64,000 bases of DNA from Gibbula magus (taxonomy: Eukaryota; Mollusca; Gastropoda; Trochida; Trochidae): positions 61,322,581 through 61,386,580 of the forward strand of contig OW388297.1 of the NCBI GenBank assembly GCA_936450465.1. Reading direction: 5' to 3'. Numbering within the stretch: position 1 is the stretch's first letter; every line of letters begins with the position of its first letter. The position numbers and the translations under genes were made by a program. Shown here piece by piece: positions 1 to 10,080 of the stretch. The notes under the pieces were generated by a model that saw only the letters and a program-made list of their open reading frames with translations, made no database searches and was not told the DNA's origin.

Positions 1-680
1 TTGAAACAAGTTTCGAGTCTATATGTGGATTTTGAAGATTTTCCCCATGTTAAAGTTTTTCTTTATTATGACCGGAAATGACTGTTCGCGAGCGATTTTA
101 TTATTGATTCATAAATACCATAGTCCTGTCTTACTCCCCAGGAAAAAAATCTTTCAATTCGGTTGGTAGGTGTTTGAATTATGGCCCTTTGAATTTTGCG
201 ATTTTCAAAAATTGTCGGACTTTGAAAGGTCACTGTGAAAAAAGTATAAGAGGTACGCTAATGCTTTGGACTTTCATTTAATCACCAACCCTTTAGCTAC
301 ACATTTATGCAAGTTTGAGCTCTTAGATGCTAGTATCTTCAGAGGAGAAGATTGACAAAGGTGCATGGGGTCGGAACATTGTAAAATGTGTCTAAAATCA
401 AAATAGCGGAAAAACCAAGTGACTTACGAAATCGCCATGATTTACTTTTTTGCTTTTTTTTTTTCGAAATTTGGAATCGAACTGGACCTTTAATGGCTGA
501 AACGATTGGGCCCAAAATCTTATTTTGCCGTGTCCTTAGTAAGAGCTGTCAGACTGCAGAGTTTGGTTGAATTATCTGCAGCCGTTTTGGCTGAATAGGT
601 GTCACAAAATCGGTGCAAACAATAAAAAAAAACCCCCAAAAAACCCACAAAAAACACGCCAATAACAATAAGGATTCTGC
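1..680 (+). repeat. REP-A repeat copy, 5' end outside the window
   Basis: This stretch shares ordered landmarks with the 50.7-62 kb copies: GACTGTTCGCGAGCGATTTT, GTGCATGGGGTCGG, GGACCTTTAATGGCTG, GCCGTTTTGGCTGAAT, then CACGCCAATAACAATAAGGATTC at the end. Its last bases run straight into the start of another copy. The short ORFs inside are chance frames. It is a non-coding member of a repeat family whose ends fit a Helentron-like non-autonomous element (inference). Confidence 0.7.
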
Positions 681-1932
681 CCCAAAGGATTCAGCGCATA
701 CATGAGACACTTATTTTGAATGTCATTGATATTGTCCATCGTTCAAAACAAGCTGCAAGTCTTTAGGGTTATTTTGAAAGTTTTGCCCGTGTCTCTAAGT
801 AAAAATGGAAAAAGCAAACACTAATTGACCCCTACATTATGTTTCTCATGATTAAGATAAAACAGCTAATATTTTCATACTAAGGTGTAACATAGAAAAT
901 GTTGTGCTTGTATTTTCACTTAAGTAGATATAATCATCATATAGATTGCATACATAAGTAATGAGTAATGTTGTTTTGAATATTAAAGACAATACTAAAA
1001 AATGCTTATTTTCGGACCCCTATACATTTGCGATGCTTGAAGCTTAACTTTTAACTTTTTGATGAAAGGGTTCAATACAAAAGTTGTTGCTCTTGAAATT
1101 GTGCATACGCACGTATAAATCATGTGTCACTTCTTAATATAGTTAAGCACTTATGTACGTTTTAAGTTTGTCGAAAATTACGATTTTCGAAAAATGGCAA
1201 TATTCAATGGACTGTAACATGGAAACTTTTATAGATCCATGATTGAAAAATATTAAGCTAAATATAATATCTTTCCGCTTTGCATTGATGTAATATTCAT
1301 GTTTATATCTCTATTGGTTGAAGAAAAATAATTCTCCAAAGAAAATGCACTTCAAAGAGTCGCAATATCAGCACATTTCAAATGTTATTAAAACTGCTTA
1401 AATTATGCCCAAACTATGAACTTTTATATGATAATGTTCTGTAGTGGAGTTTTAAGGTAACTATGTCAAACAGATTGCAAGAAATAAATTACTAATCAAA
1501 CAATTTCTGACAGAGTTAAGTCCCTTTAGAATCAAAGGCCGAATTTTTTTTTTTTTTAAAGTTCAATTTTAAAAATGCTGTAACTCATAAACTATTAAAT
1601 ATAAAGCTTCGGTTTATAAATTCATTTAAGCAGCAAGACTTAAGCTTTAAAATGAGCTATACTATGTATCTGTATGTGTTGCCGTTATTTAGGAGAAGAT
1701 TTTTTCCCAATGTTAAAAATGGGCATTTGGATTCGAACTGGACCTTTAATGGCTGCGTTGATATGGCCCAAAAGCTTCGCAGTTCTATTCCACATTAAGG
1801 GCTATGTGTATGTGAAATTTGGCTGCATTTGCTTTAGCCGTTTTGGCTGAATCTTGTTCACAAAATTCTTGAAAGAAAAATAATAAAAAACACGCCAATA
1901 ACAATAAGGATTCAGCAAATTGCTGAATCCTT
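681..1932 (+). repeat. REP-A repeat copy with 3' terminal hairpin
   Basis: It begins AAAGGATTCAGCGCAT, the start motif seen at 50.7, 56.0, 56.9 and 59.2 kb. It ends with the hairpin AAGGATTCAGC-aaatt-GCTGAATCCTT at 1906-1932. The interior (780-1150) matches 60.76-61.1 kb and, inverted, 18.62-18.78 kb, so these are dispersed copies of one element. No coding capacity is seen. Confidence 0.7.
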
Positions 1933-1957
1933 AATAAGGAAAACTCGGATAAAAACA

Positions 1958-1992
1958 ATAGGTCTTCATGACATACGTCTTGAAGACCTAAT
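1958..1992. repeat. Short hairpin next to the LINE 3' end
   Basis: ATAGGTCTTCA is followed, after a 12 nt spacer, by its complement TGAAGACCTAT/A. It lies between the end of REP-A and the 3' end of the minus-strand LINE. It may be the terminal hairpin of either element. Confidence 0.5.
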
Positions 1993-2104
1993 AACAAAAC
2001 TGTATTACCTCGAAAGGAATTCATTTTGTACCATGACAGAGCTCGTGTACATGAATGGCAATTGACAGTCACGGATTACATGTAATACAAAACACAATCA
2101 CAAT

Positions 2105-2476
2105 TGGTTAACTTAAGGATCATTTAACAAACGAATGCTGAAGGGAATAAATGTATTCAGACCTCTATTGGTTTTGTATCGAGGTAATAAGTATCTCCTT
2201 CCAGAAGGAAGTTGAACATATTCACTGTGCAACATGATCTGGATCCGACAAAATTTTCAGAGATAATTTCAAAACTCGTTTTTTATAAAGATAGGACAGA
2301 TTTGTAAAATGAACTCCAGCTATTTTATCAGCGATGTGGACAACTTTTTCTAAGCGAGATTTGTTAACAAGAGACAAAGAACCATACCAACATTGGAAGG
2401 AAAAGGTTAAAATGCTTTCAACAAAACAGTGATAAAATAGTGATAATACTCGTTCATTTACATTAAAAGATCGCAA
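2105..2476 (-). pseudogene. LINE-D post-RT C-terminal region
   Basis: This encodes the region after the RT in Rex1-like LINEs: LRSFNVNERVLSLFYHCFVE, LTFSFQCWYGSL, then, after a small indel near 2222, VQLPSGRRYLLPRYKTNRG and NTFIPFSIRLLND. The last block continues to about 2110 in another frame. It sits directly downstream of the RT core of the same element, after one stop at about 2490. Confidence 0.7.
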
Positions 2477-2600
2477 CTTGCGCAGGTTATATTATCTTTG
2501 TTGACCTTTTTTAAAAACAGCATCAGTTTTAGCATTCCAGTTCAATTTACTATCTATAATTGTGCCATTATACTTATAGTCATTTACAATCTCCACATTG

Positions 2601-3280
2601 TCACCATTTATACAAACAGGGCTTGTAAGTACTTTGGTTGTTCCTGAAATTTCTGACATTCAACATTAAGAAATTGTTTTCACACCAGGTAACAAAATGT
2701 TTAATGTTATCTCTGTAAGAAAGTTCATCTTCTTGAATAAGTCCTACCAACGCAGTATCGTCAGCAAACTTCACTGTTAGATTACAGGGATTGTTTCTTA
2801 TGCAATCATTTGTGTACAGAGTAAACAATACAGGCGAAAGGTCACATCCTTGAGGGGCTCCAGTGTTTGTATACACAAAAGAAGAATGGACGGAATTAAC
2901 CTTCACAAACTGTGGTCTAAAAGTTAGAAACTTTTCAATCCACAAAAGTAGATTACAATTTAAGTTCATGTTCAAAAGTTTCTCTGACAAGATGTGCGGC
3001 TGTATCGTGTTAAATGCGGAAGAGAAGTCGACAAATAAAATTCTCACATAGGATTTTGGAAGTTCTAAATGCTTATATACGCTGTTTAAAATACAGAGTT
3101 TTGCATCTTCAACACCCCTTCTTGCTCTATATGCAAACTGGTACGGGTCAAGTAAGTGTCTAACATTACACAATAATGAGTTAAGAATGATGCGTTCGAA
3201 TTATTCTTTTTCGGTACTGGTATTATCTTTGACATTTTCCACATTTCCGGGATCACATGACAGTCATGACTCTCTTTCAT
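2601..3280 (-). pseudogene. LINE-D reverse transcriptase fragment
   Basis: The protein would copy LINE RNA into DNA at the target site. Visible motifs in order are MWKMSKIIPVPKK (RT start; 3086-3280, in a second frame), LLDPYQFAYRARRGVEDA, motif A LFVDFSSAFNTIQPHIL, motif B GAPQGCDLSPVLFTLYTNDC and motif C VKFADDTALVG with both aspartates kept. The GAPQGC..SP.LFTLYTNDC signature recalls Rex1/Babar-type elements of the CR1/Jockey group (recalled knowledge). A frameshift near 3170 separates the RT start from the core, and another near 2620-2660 shifts the downstream part. It is decayed and not expected to be active. Confidence 0.8.
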
Positions 3281-3283
3281 TGT

Positions 3284-3926
3284 ATATCAACTATGGAGAA
3301 AGGCCAAGATTTGAAAAGGTTTTCGCTAACATCCGTCAAAGGTCAAGGTCATAGCGAGGTCACAACTTAAGCATGCAGTTGCGAACATGCCTTATTTTAA
3401 CTTTAAACACTTTGAATCATTACATGATTGTTATACACAATGAAAAGTGATCATTGACTGTGCGACCTTGAAGATCAAAGGTCAAGGTCACGATATATAG
3501 TCATGGTGACCAGTTTTGAAATCTCTAAATAACTTTTTTCCAAGAAGGTATTAACACCTCATATACATAGCTTCTTTCTTATAAATCTTGTGAATGATTT
3601 TGACATGTTCACATTCAAGGTCAAATGTCAAGATTATGAGTTCTTAAATCACTACAATAATCCTTGTAAACATGATAACTTCAAAAAAAATTTTGCTGTC
3701 AGGCTCATATTTGGTATATACCAACTATGGAGAAAGACCAAGATTTGAAAACGTTTTCCCTAAAATCTGTCAAAGGTCAAGGTCACAACTTAAACATGCT
3801 ATTGTGAATATGCCTTATGTTAACAATGAACACTTTGAGTCATTGCATGATTGTTATACACAATGAAAAGTAATCATTGATGGTGTGACCTTGAAGGTCA
3901 AAGGTCAAGGTCATGAGATATTGGTT
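3284..3926. repeat. Duplicated GGTCA-rich repeat block
   Basis: Two direct copies, about 3284-3503 and 3715-3926, start with TATATCAACTATGGAGAAAG or TATATACCAACTATGGAGAA. Both pass through GTCAAAGGTCAAGGTCA and CATGATTGTTATACACAATG, and both end near GGTCAAGGTCA(C/T)GA. The period is about 432 bp. Many AAGGTCA half-sites resemble nuclear-receptor half-sites, but they are an intrinsic property of the repeat. No gene is seen. Confidence 0.7.
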
Positions 3927-4185
3927 AAGGCCATGTTAATCCTTTGATCCAATTTTGAAATCAGAAATAGGTTTTAAGAACAAACTTGTGAAAAGTGACC
4001 CAAGTAATGATTCAACTTGTTAGAATAACTTGAATAATGAACAAATTTTTGTCCAAAAAATTTCCATTTTATTTATGCTGAGGAGAAGGCGGAACAGGGA
4101 AAGGCGAGACCCAAAGTTTCGGAGCTGCTCTGCTTTTGCGGTGTCCCGCAAACGCTCATCAGTTATCTCTGCATTTGTGGGTTCC

Positions 4186-4206
4186 GCATGGAATTATGGG
4201 AAATGT
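4186..4206 (-). promoter_or_regulatory. Staf/ZNF143-like promoter motif
   Basis: Read on the minus strand the bases are TACATTTCCCATAATTCCATG, closely resembling the TTCCCATAATGCA core bound by Staf/ZNF143 in animal promoters (recalled consensus). It lies 27 bp upstream of an ATG that opens a 117-codon ORF, in a locally GC-richer patch (4080-4200) that contrasts with the AT-rich flanks. Confidence 0.4.
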
Positions 4207-4232
4207 AAATTTTGACGAATGTTAGACTTAGC

Positions 4233-4586
4233 ATGGGGCAGTGTTGTGGTAGGAAGTTAAAGGTACGGTTGAACACCTGTGAAGAGCAACTTGATAGCAT
4301 GGACTGTAGGATGCAGATAATGATCAGGGACATTGATAAACTTTATTTATATGCAGAGTGTCCTAAACATTGCTCCTATATGGACAGGTTGTCAATAGTT
4401 GAAAGTGAACTGAAGTGTTTGAAGTCACGTCCTCCACGTCCTCCACCACGATCGTTTGAACGACCATCTCCGAGGGTACTGCTTGCCCCACATCAAACTC
4501 CAAATACTTCAGAGTCCATGGGAAATTGTTCAAGAAAATCCTACATTGATATGCACTCTTCCGGAACTTCCACTGCACAATCCTAA
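4233..4586 (+). CDS. Candidate small intronless gene, MGQCCG N-terminus, 117 aa
   Basis: I do not recognise this protein. The ATG at 4233 gives MGQCCGRK, a glycine-2 start followed by two cysteines, which is the form of an N-myristoylation plus palmitoylation signal (inference: membrane anchoring). Residues about 10-62 are heptad-like and cysteine-containing (CEEQLDSMDCRMQIMIRDI). Residues about 66-85 are proline/arginine-rich (RPPRPPPRSFERPSPR), and the tail is Ser/Thr-rich. A Staf/ZNF143-like motif lies just upstream, and an AATAAA with a T/G-rich stretch follows 139 bp after the stop, so a compact single-exon transcript is plausible. The frame also extends upstream without an ATG (TTG at 4212). 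It could instead be the last exon of a longer gene, a retrocopy or a chance ORF; no homologue is known to me. Confidence 0.4.
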   Translation: MGQCCGRKLKVRLNTCEEQLDSMDCRMQIMIRDIDKLYLYAECPKHCSYMDRLSIVESELKCLKSRPPRPPPRSFERPSPRVLLAPHQTPNTSESMGNCSRKSYIDMHSSGTSTAQS

Positions 4587-4724
4587 AGATCCACAGTACC
4601 AAACCGAACTCTCAAAGTACTTACATAGTGCCTGACGTTGTTCAAGTGATTCATATATTGATGTGCAGTACAGCTTGTAACATGGTGCATTTAACTTGTA
4701 ATATATCTAGTTTGCCTTCAAACA

Positions 4725-4730
4725 AATAAA
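4725..4730 (+). terminator. Polyadenylation signal AATAAA
   Basis: AATAAA lies 139 bp after the stop of the 4233-4586 ORF. It is followed at 4746-4765 by a T/G-rich stretch (GTTTC..GGTTTTTTTGTG) of the kind found downstream of cleavage sites. In AT-rich DNA such hexamers also occur by chance. Confidence 0.4.
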
Positions 4731-4739
4731 GTTATTGGA

Positions 4740-5239
4740 ATGAATGTTTCAGGGTTTTTTTGTGATATATATTTCCATAGTCTGTAGCTCTCCAACATTT
4801 GGAGAGTTAATCACTAGTGTTTGTTGCAAAATGAATTGTTGTTTTCAGAGTTTCAATGATTTGGGGCCTTACAACTGCTTCCCAAAAGTGTGTTTAACTA
4901 CTTTTGATCTCATATAAAAGATGTTAGCTTGAGTTATTGAGACTTATCCAAGCAGTGTTGTACCGTGATTTTTAAAGTAGGTCAAGAAAAATCATTTTCC
5001 CATTGACAAGGATATATGCAACACTGGGGTTGGAAATGCAAACATTCAAATGTCTTGATTATCTTGTTAGATTATCATTTTGAAAATGTTGTATAAGAAA
5101 CGTGAGGTAAATCATAATATTGACTATTTGACTATATGAAAAACATATTGCAGAGAGAGAAAAAGGAACATCTTCAAAGTTTGACCCAATGCCCATCTTT
5201 GATGCAAGAATTGTATCAGGCATACCACATATATCTTAT
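4740..5239. other. Intergenic, nothing recognised
   Basis: AT-rich sequence without a supported ORF, inverted repeat or match to the other repeats in the window. Confidence 0.6.
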
Positions 5240-5249
5240 TGTAAATGGA
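5240..5249. repeat. SINE target-site duplication, left
   Basis: TGTAAATGGA, identical to 5518-5527 on the other side of the SINE, marking the insertion point. Confidence 0.8.
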
Positions 5250-5517
5250 GGTGAGGTGAGGTGAATTGGGGTTTAACGCCACTCAAGAGTATTTAACTTA
5301 TATCGCGGCTGCTAGTATTATTGCAGGGAGAAAGCCCGCAGCGTCAAGTGACCATGCATGCGGTGAAACCTGCGAGCATCGGCTGGAACTAGTGAACGAT
5401 GTGTGGTACTATTGAACCCAAAAACCTGACTGCGTGTAGAACAGTTCGAACCCCGGACCTCTTTGATATGAATCCGAACGCCCTAACCACTGCGCCACCA
5501 CCCCCCCCCCCCCCCAC
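5250..5517 (-). mobile_element. tRNA-derived SINE with target-site duplication
   Basis: Read on the minus strand it opens, after a G-run, with GGTGGCGCAGTGGTTAGGGC (pol III A box, 5481-5500) and has GGGGTTCGAACTG (B box, 5442-5454) about 40 bp later. This is the internal promoter of a tRNA-related SINE. It then runs through a unique body (CTTGAGTGGCGTTAAACCCC) into a (CTCAC)n-type tail at 5250-5265. It is flanked by a perfect 10 bp direct repeat TGTAAATGGA. About 267 bp, apparently full length; retroposition would depend on a LINE partner. Overlapping short ORFs are chance. Confidence 0.85.
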
Positions 5518-5527
5518 TGTAAATGGA
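5518..5527. repeat. SINE target-site duplication, right
   Basis: TGTAAATGGA, identical to 5240-5249. Confidence 0.8.
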
Positions 5528-6780
5528 AACTTGCAAAACGCACATAGATGTTTTAAAAGAGAAATTATGAAATCATTTTCGAAATATGTCGCATTATGAA
5601 TGGCGATTCCGTAAACCATGTAATGAATTTTGTTCCTCATTACTTATATGCAGAAAAGTATGCAATATTGCATTGTCTGATTGAAACTGTCAAGGAGAAC
5701 ATAGTGATCATAATGAATGCAGAGTACTTTATCAATGCACAGGTTGTTGGCAGTGTAATTAGAAGGCAGAAATTTGATTCCAATTTAAGAAAAAACCTGG
5801 GATGACAATATAAGCTGATCAGCTGTTTTGGGGTTGGTCTTTATTGTAGTTTTTCCCCCATAGATTTCTATTCTGGAACCTTCATTCCATGCATTTAAAT
5901 TGTTGAAAACCAAGAAATAGTTATATTTACTTGGCATTATATGAAGAATATGCAAGTCGTACGAGATAATTAGATGATAAACAACTTGAACACATACCTA
6001 ACTGATGAAGCACAACTAAATGATACTCTTTTATTAATGATGTATCCACAATCACACATCTCTGGAAACAATATAGTATTAATGAAGCAAATATCAATAT
6101 GCTAATCAATACCTTGGGGAATGCTGTTGGTAGTGTAACTCTAAACTATTATGGTCAAAGGGGAGACAATTCTAAAGTGTTGTGAAAAACGCCAGTGAGA
6201 AATTGCAATAGGGGGTTGGAACATTTGCTCTCATATGATTTGTGGTCAAGGGGGAGACAATTTCAAACGTAAAGAAACCCAAGTTGATTGCAATAGTTGA
6301 TTAGCTCGCATGTCATTGATGTACTGTTAAGATGATACCAGATATTTACTAAAACTTTTAATTTGAAATTCTGTCACCAAAAGGTGTTCCAATGATGCTG
6401 CATACACTGATAACAGCAAAAATTTTTAAAATATGTTTTTTTTAGACAAACGACACTGTGGATACTCAAGAAAGCTTTCCCTTGTGAAACCCCATACAAT
6501 TAGGCGCATAATTCGCACAAGTTACGGACTTGGTCTTATCACAAGTTAAGGACACTGCTAAGTATAGTAACTCTTCTAGGAACTTCCGAATGTTGCACCC
6601 CATACAGTTCAGAAGACAATTAACTCATAACTGACGGATGTACATGATATTTGAAACTCGAAACTATACGGACAGCTTAAATGCACAATTCACGGACGTA
6701 AAGGTGCTGCTCTTAAGTACTAGATATACTGTCAAGCACCCCACAAATGAAATTGCCTCACAACTACTCTCTCGTCCGTC
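5528..6780. other. Intergenic, nothing recognised
   Basis: No supported gene, tandem repeat or inverted repeat. Two loosely similar GGGGAGACAATT motifs occur at about 6162 and 6251. Confidence 0.55.
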
Positions 6781-6782
6781 CC

Positions 6783-7475
6783 AAATGGGGTCACAGGGGT
6801 CACATCCTTAACAACCTATTTTCATCTTCTTCTCCAGTTCCAAAAGGTCTAGAAAGTTGAAAAGTTATGTGCAGACTCCTTGGCCAATGGGGATTCTAAA
6901 TTGTAGATTTCGTGACCCCATGACCCCATGACCCCATGACCCCAAATAGGGTCACAGGGGTCACATCCTTAAAAACCTATTTTCATCTTCTTCTCCAGTT
7001 CCAAAAGGTCTAGAGAGCTGAAAAGTTGTGTGCAGACTCCTTGGCCAATGGGGATTCTAAATTGTTGATTTCGAGACCCCATGACCCCAAATGGGATCAC
7101 CGGGGTCACATCCTTAAAAACCTATTTTCATCTTCTTCTCCAGTTCCAAAAGGTCTAGAGAGCTGAAAAGTTGGGTGCAGACTCCTTGGTCAATGGGGAT
7201 TCTTAATTGTAGATTTGGTGACCCTGGCCTTGGACCCCAAGTAAAGGCCTCTCAGACCATGACCTAACAACCTATTTTCATCTTCTCCAGAACAAAGCAC
7301 CTAGAAGGCTCGATTTTGTGTGCATACTGTTTAGCCAATGGGCATTCTAAATTGTAGATATGGTGACCCTGTGGTGCCCCAAATAAGGGCCTCAAGCCAT
7401 GACCTAAAAATCTATTTCAATCTTCATCATTAAACGATATAAACCCGGACGAGCTACAGAGCCCATGGCTCTATT
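6783..7475 (-). repeat. REP-C copy: about 145-160 bp tandem units, 3' truncated
   Basis: At least three clear units start at 6783, 6944 and 7089 (AAATGGGGTCACAGGGGTCACA, variants) and pass through AACCTATTTTCATCTTCTTC and CCAATGGGGATTCTAAATTG. Two more diverged units follow to about 7440. The second unit carries a local (TGACCCCA)n expansion at 6913-6943. The block ends in GAGCTACAGAGCCCATGGCTCTATTTTT (7451-7478), the inverse of the motif starting the right-hand copy at 8622. It is therefore the same family in reverse orientation. Confidence 0.75.
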
Positions 7476-7478
7476 TTT

Positions 7479-8620
7479 CTTGAAGCGTTGGCATAAGCTC
7501 TCACCTTGCTTGCCAATCCATTTTAATGAATAAAATATGTTTAAACCAATTTCTTTATAGTAACAGTGAATTATTTCATAATACTAACCTACATATTGTT
7601 GATTTAGCTTCTTATTGACTAAAGCAAACGATCCCAATACTTCAGAAAACACATTCACCGAACATATTCTGTAACTGTTATGTGAATTTGTTTTTTGTTT
7701 GTTATAATGTATGTTATGTGTAATAAAGTATAAATACAGTCCACGTCACGGGGAGCGATATGTATATGATCATTCATATAGGGAAAATAGCAATGTTTAT
7801 CAATCACTGTAACATCTGGACATATTTTGTTTAAATCACTAATATATGAACGGGACAATGTCAACTTGACATGACCATCATCCGTGGAACATGACACCAT
7901 CAAAACAACTCTCTACTCCAATTTCCTCTTCAATTACTAGTTACACTCACCCCCAGGGGTCTGTCCTTGTACAATCAACCGATCGACAAATGTGGCGTGT
8001 ACAACCGAACTGCTTTTCAAGGTCAAAGGGGCATAACTCAAATATCCCCTTTTAAAACTAATTTTTCTCTCTTTAAAGCTGAAATCCGCCTAAACTTAAG
8101 AAGTTACACATCTAAATTTTGGACATAAGGGACTGCATATATAAAGAAGGATATTAGACCCCCAAGGCAAAACATTGACATCTTTGATATTGAATATATG
8201 AGTGTCAATTGTACATTCACTATTTGTTACAAAAGCAACTTTAAAGCAATGGTCCCAAATGTACACTTAAAATTATATTCTCAAACTTATACGGCGTGTA
8301 CATGTTGTCTTTATAATGATACCTAACGTTTGAAGATGCGTCGAACAGAACAAAAGTTATTAGACATGCAAGAAATAGACTAATAGTTGCGTATGATCAA
8401 ATATTATTTTCATCAACCCCAGGGGCAACAGTAAAACCCCGGTGTGTCATCAACTGTTTTAGTACATTTAATCATGTAAAATCATGGTGACACCTGTCAT
8501 TTATAACTTCAGAAAGTTCGTCACCAAAACGTGAAATACTCCATTATTGATAACAACAAACATGATAACAGGCTGTGTTTGTTGTAGGTTTATGCACACA
8601 CGTCACTATATAAAAAATAG
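7479..8620. other. Spacer between two head-to-head REP-C copies
   Basis: AT-rich, non-coding, bounded on both sides by the inverted AGAGCCATGGG motif. It contains no ORF with recognisable motifs. It could be ancient host sequence between two insertions or the interior of one larger fold-back element. Confidence 0.5.
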
Positions 8621-8621
8621 A

Positions 8622-9208
8622 GCCATGGGTTCTGCAGCTCATCAGGCTTTATATACTATTTCACATTTTAAACACATTTTAAATGCACTTTATATGGAGA
8701 CATTACCCGTCTGACCTATCTTTGAGGCCAGAGATAAAATCCCCTACAAATAAAGACACACTTGAAGATTTAATTCATTACCTTTGTTTCCTTTAAATTA
8801 CCTCCCTTTAAAGAGCACATAAAATCTCAAGATGAATAGCTTTTCAGATCATGACGTCTGTGACCTATATTTGGGGTCGCAGGATCACAAAATCTACAAT
8901 TTAGAATCCTCATTGGCCAACGAGTCTGCACACAAAATTTCGGCTCTCTAGACCTTTTGGAACTGGAGAAGCAGATGAAAATAGGTTTTTGGGGTTGTGA
9001 CTCTGTGACCCCATTTGAGGTCACGGGGTCGTGAAATCAACAATTTAGAATCCCCATTAGCCAATGAGTCTGCACACACAATTTCAGTGGTTCTGGAAAA
9101 GATGAAAATGCGAAAAGTTTACAGAAAGACGGATGGACGGACGGACGGACGCCGGACACCATGCCATGCCATAAGCCCATCTTACCTTTCAGGCCAGGTG
9201 AGCTAATG
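8622..9208 (+). repeat. REP-C copy with GACGGACGG / GGCCAGGTGAGCTAA end
   Basis: It starts AAAAAATAGAGCCATGGGTTCTGCAGCTCATC, carries two tandem units (about 8855-9000 and 9001-9110; CAATTTAGAATCC..CATT(G/A)GCCAA), then (GGAC)n at 9131-9155. It ends ATAAGCCCATCTTACC..GGCCAGGTGAGCTAA at about 9208. That last block is a decayed hairpin and a very common element end in bivalve and gastropod genomes (recalled). The architecture of short inverted end motif, tandem units, simple repeat and 3' hairpin fits a Helentron-type non-autonomous element. Confidence 0.7.
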
Positions 9209-9932
9209 ATATGTTATATCAATATCAGGTATAAAAGGACGTAAGGACTAAATCCTGCGTACCAATGTTCTTGGCGTTTACAATGTATAACACAATCACT
9301 CACTGTGTTGTTTGTGGTAAGGCTATCTTTTTAATAATCCGTATTGCACTAAAGAAGTCTCTGGGATTAATGTTCTCTGCTTAGCTGAATTCGAGAAATA
9401 TATTGATTTGGTCATATTTTGATAAAAGTGTTACTTGAATGATTTTCAGTAAGATGCCATCTTGCTTATTAGTTAACATGTGTATGTGTTTATTTCTAGG
9501 GATAAAATAATGAAGGAGTTGAGTAATAAATGTCAAGACATAGGGGCAAGAATGAGCTAAGAAACTTCGTATTGTAAGTGATAAAGAAATTACAACCCAT
9601 ACCACACGTTGTATAAGCCATCGAATTCTAAATGCCCGTCACTCATTTAATTAGAACCATTTAACGATTACCAGTTTGCCCGTTTTTCTAGCCTAACAAT
9701 ATTGATACAAGCAATAAGCCTACGTAAGGTGTGTATTTAGATCCAAGGTTTATTGCCTTTCCGGGTTATTTAAATATAAGTTCTGATACACTGAGTCACG
9801 CATACATTTTCATACTTAATTATTTTATTCATCTTTGAAATTGTGTTAAACTTTAATGGGGACATTTTGATTTTTGTCCTGTAAACCAGAGATTATTAGA
9901 GCGTTAAATTAACCTTGCATAACAGACAGTTA

Positions 9933-10080
9933 CTAATGAACTGGTTGTCGGTGGTCAGCTCGTTAAGGAGATAAAACACAGAGGCTGCTAAAGAGTTTTA
10001 CGAGACACGCGCATGAACATCAATGTTGCAATGTATTTCATGTATACGTGTATATCTCTAATTAAACAGTCATGGCTGGT
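9933..10080 (+). repeat. Diverged direct repeat, copy 1
   Basis: Shares AATGAACTGGTTGTYGGTGGTC and a following run with 10709-10860. Origin unknown. Confidence 0.5.

Larger units (their letters stand above)
1993..3283 (-). mobile_element. 5'-truncated LINE, Rex1/CR1-like (LINE-D)
   Basis: A non-LTR retrotransposon remnant read on the minus strand. It keeps a reverse transcriptase core (2601-3280), the linker after it (2477-2620, other frame), the conserved post-RT region (2222-2476) and the C-terminal tail containing LPSGRRYLLPRYKTNR (about 2120-2215). At least two frameshifts and one in-frame stop break the reading frame. The 5' half, including any endonuclease, is missing and replaced at 3283 by the GGTCA-rich repeat. 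The 3' end lies near 1993. Confidence 0.75.

Noticed and set aside
5389..5640. Minus-strand ORF with a poly-Gly run and plus-strand ORF with a poly-Pro run
   Set aside because: Both are translations of the SINE head and its adjacent C-run, not genes.
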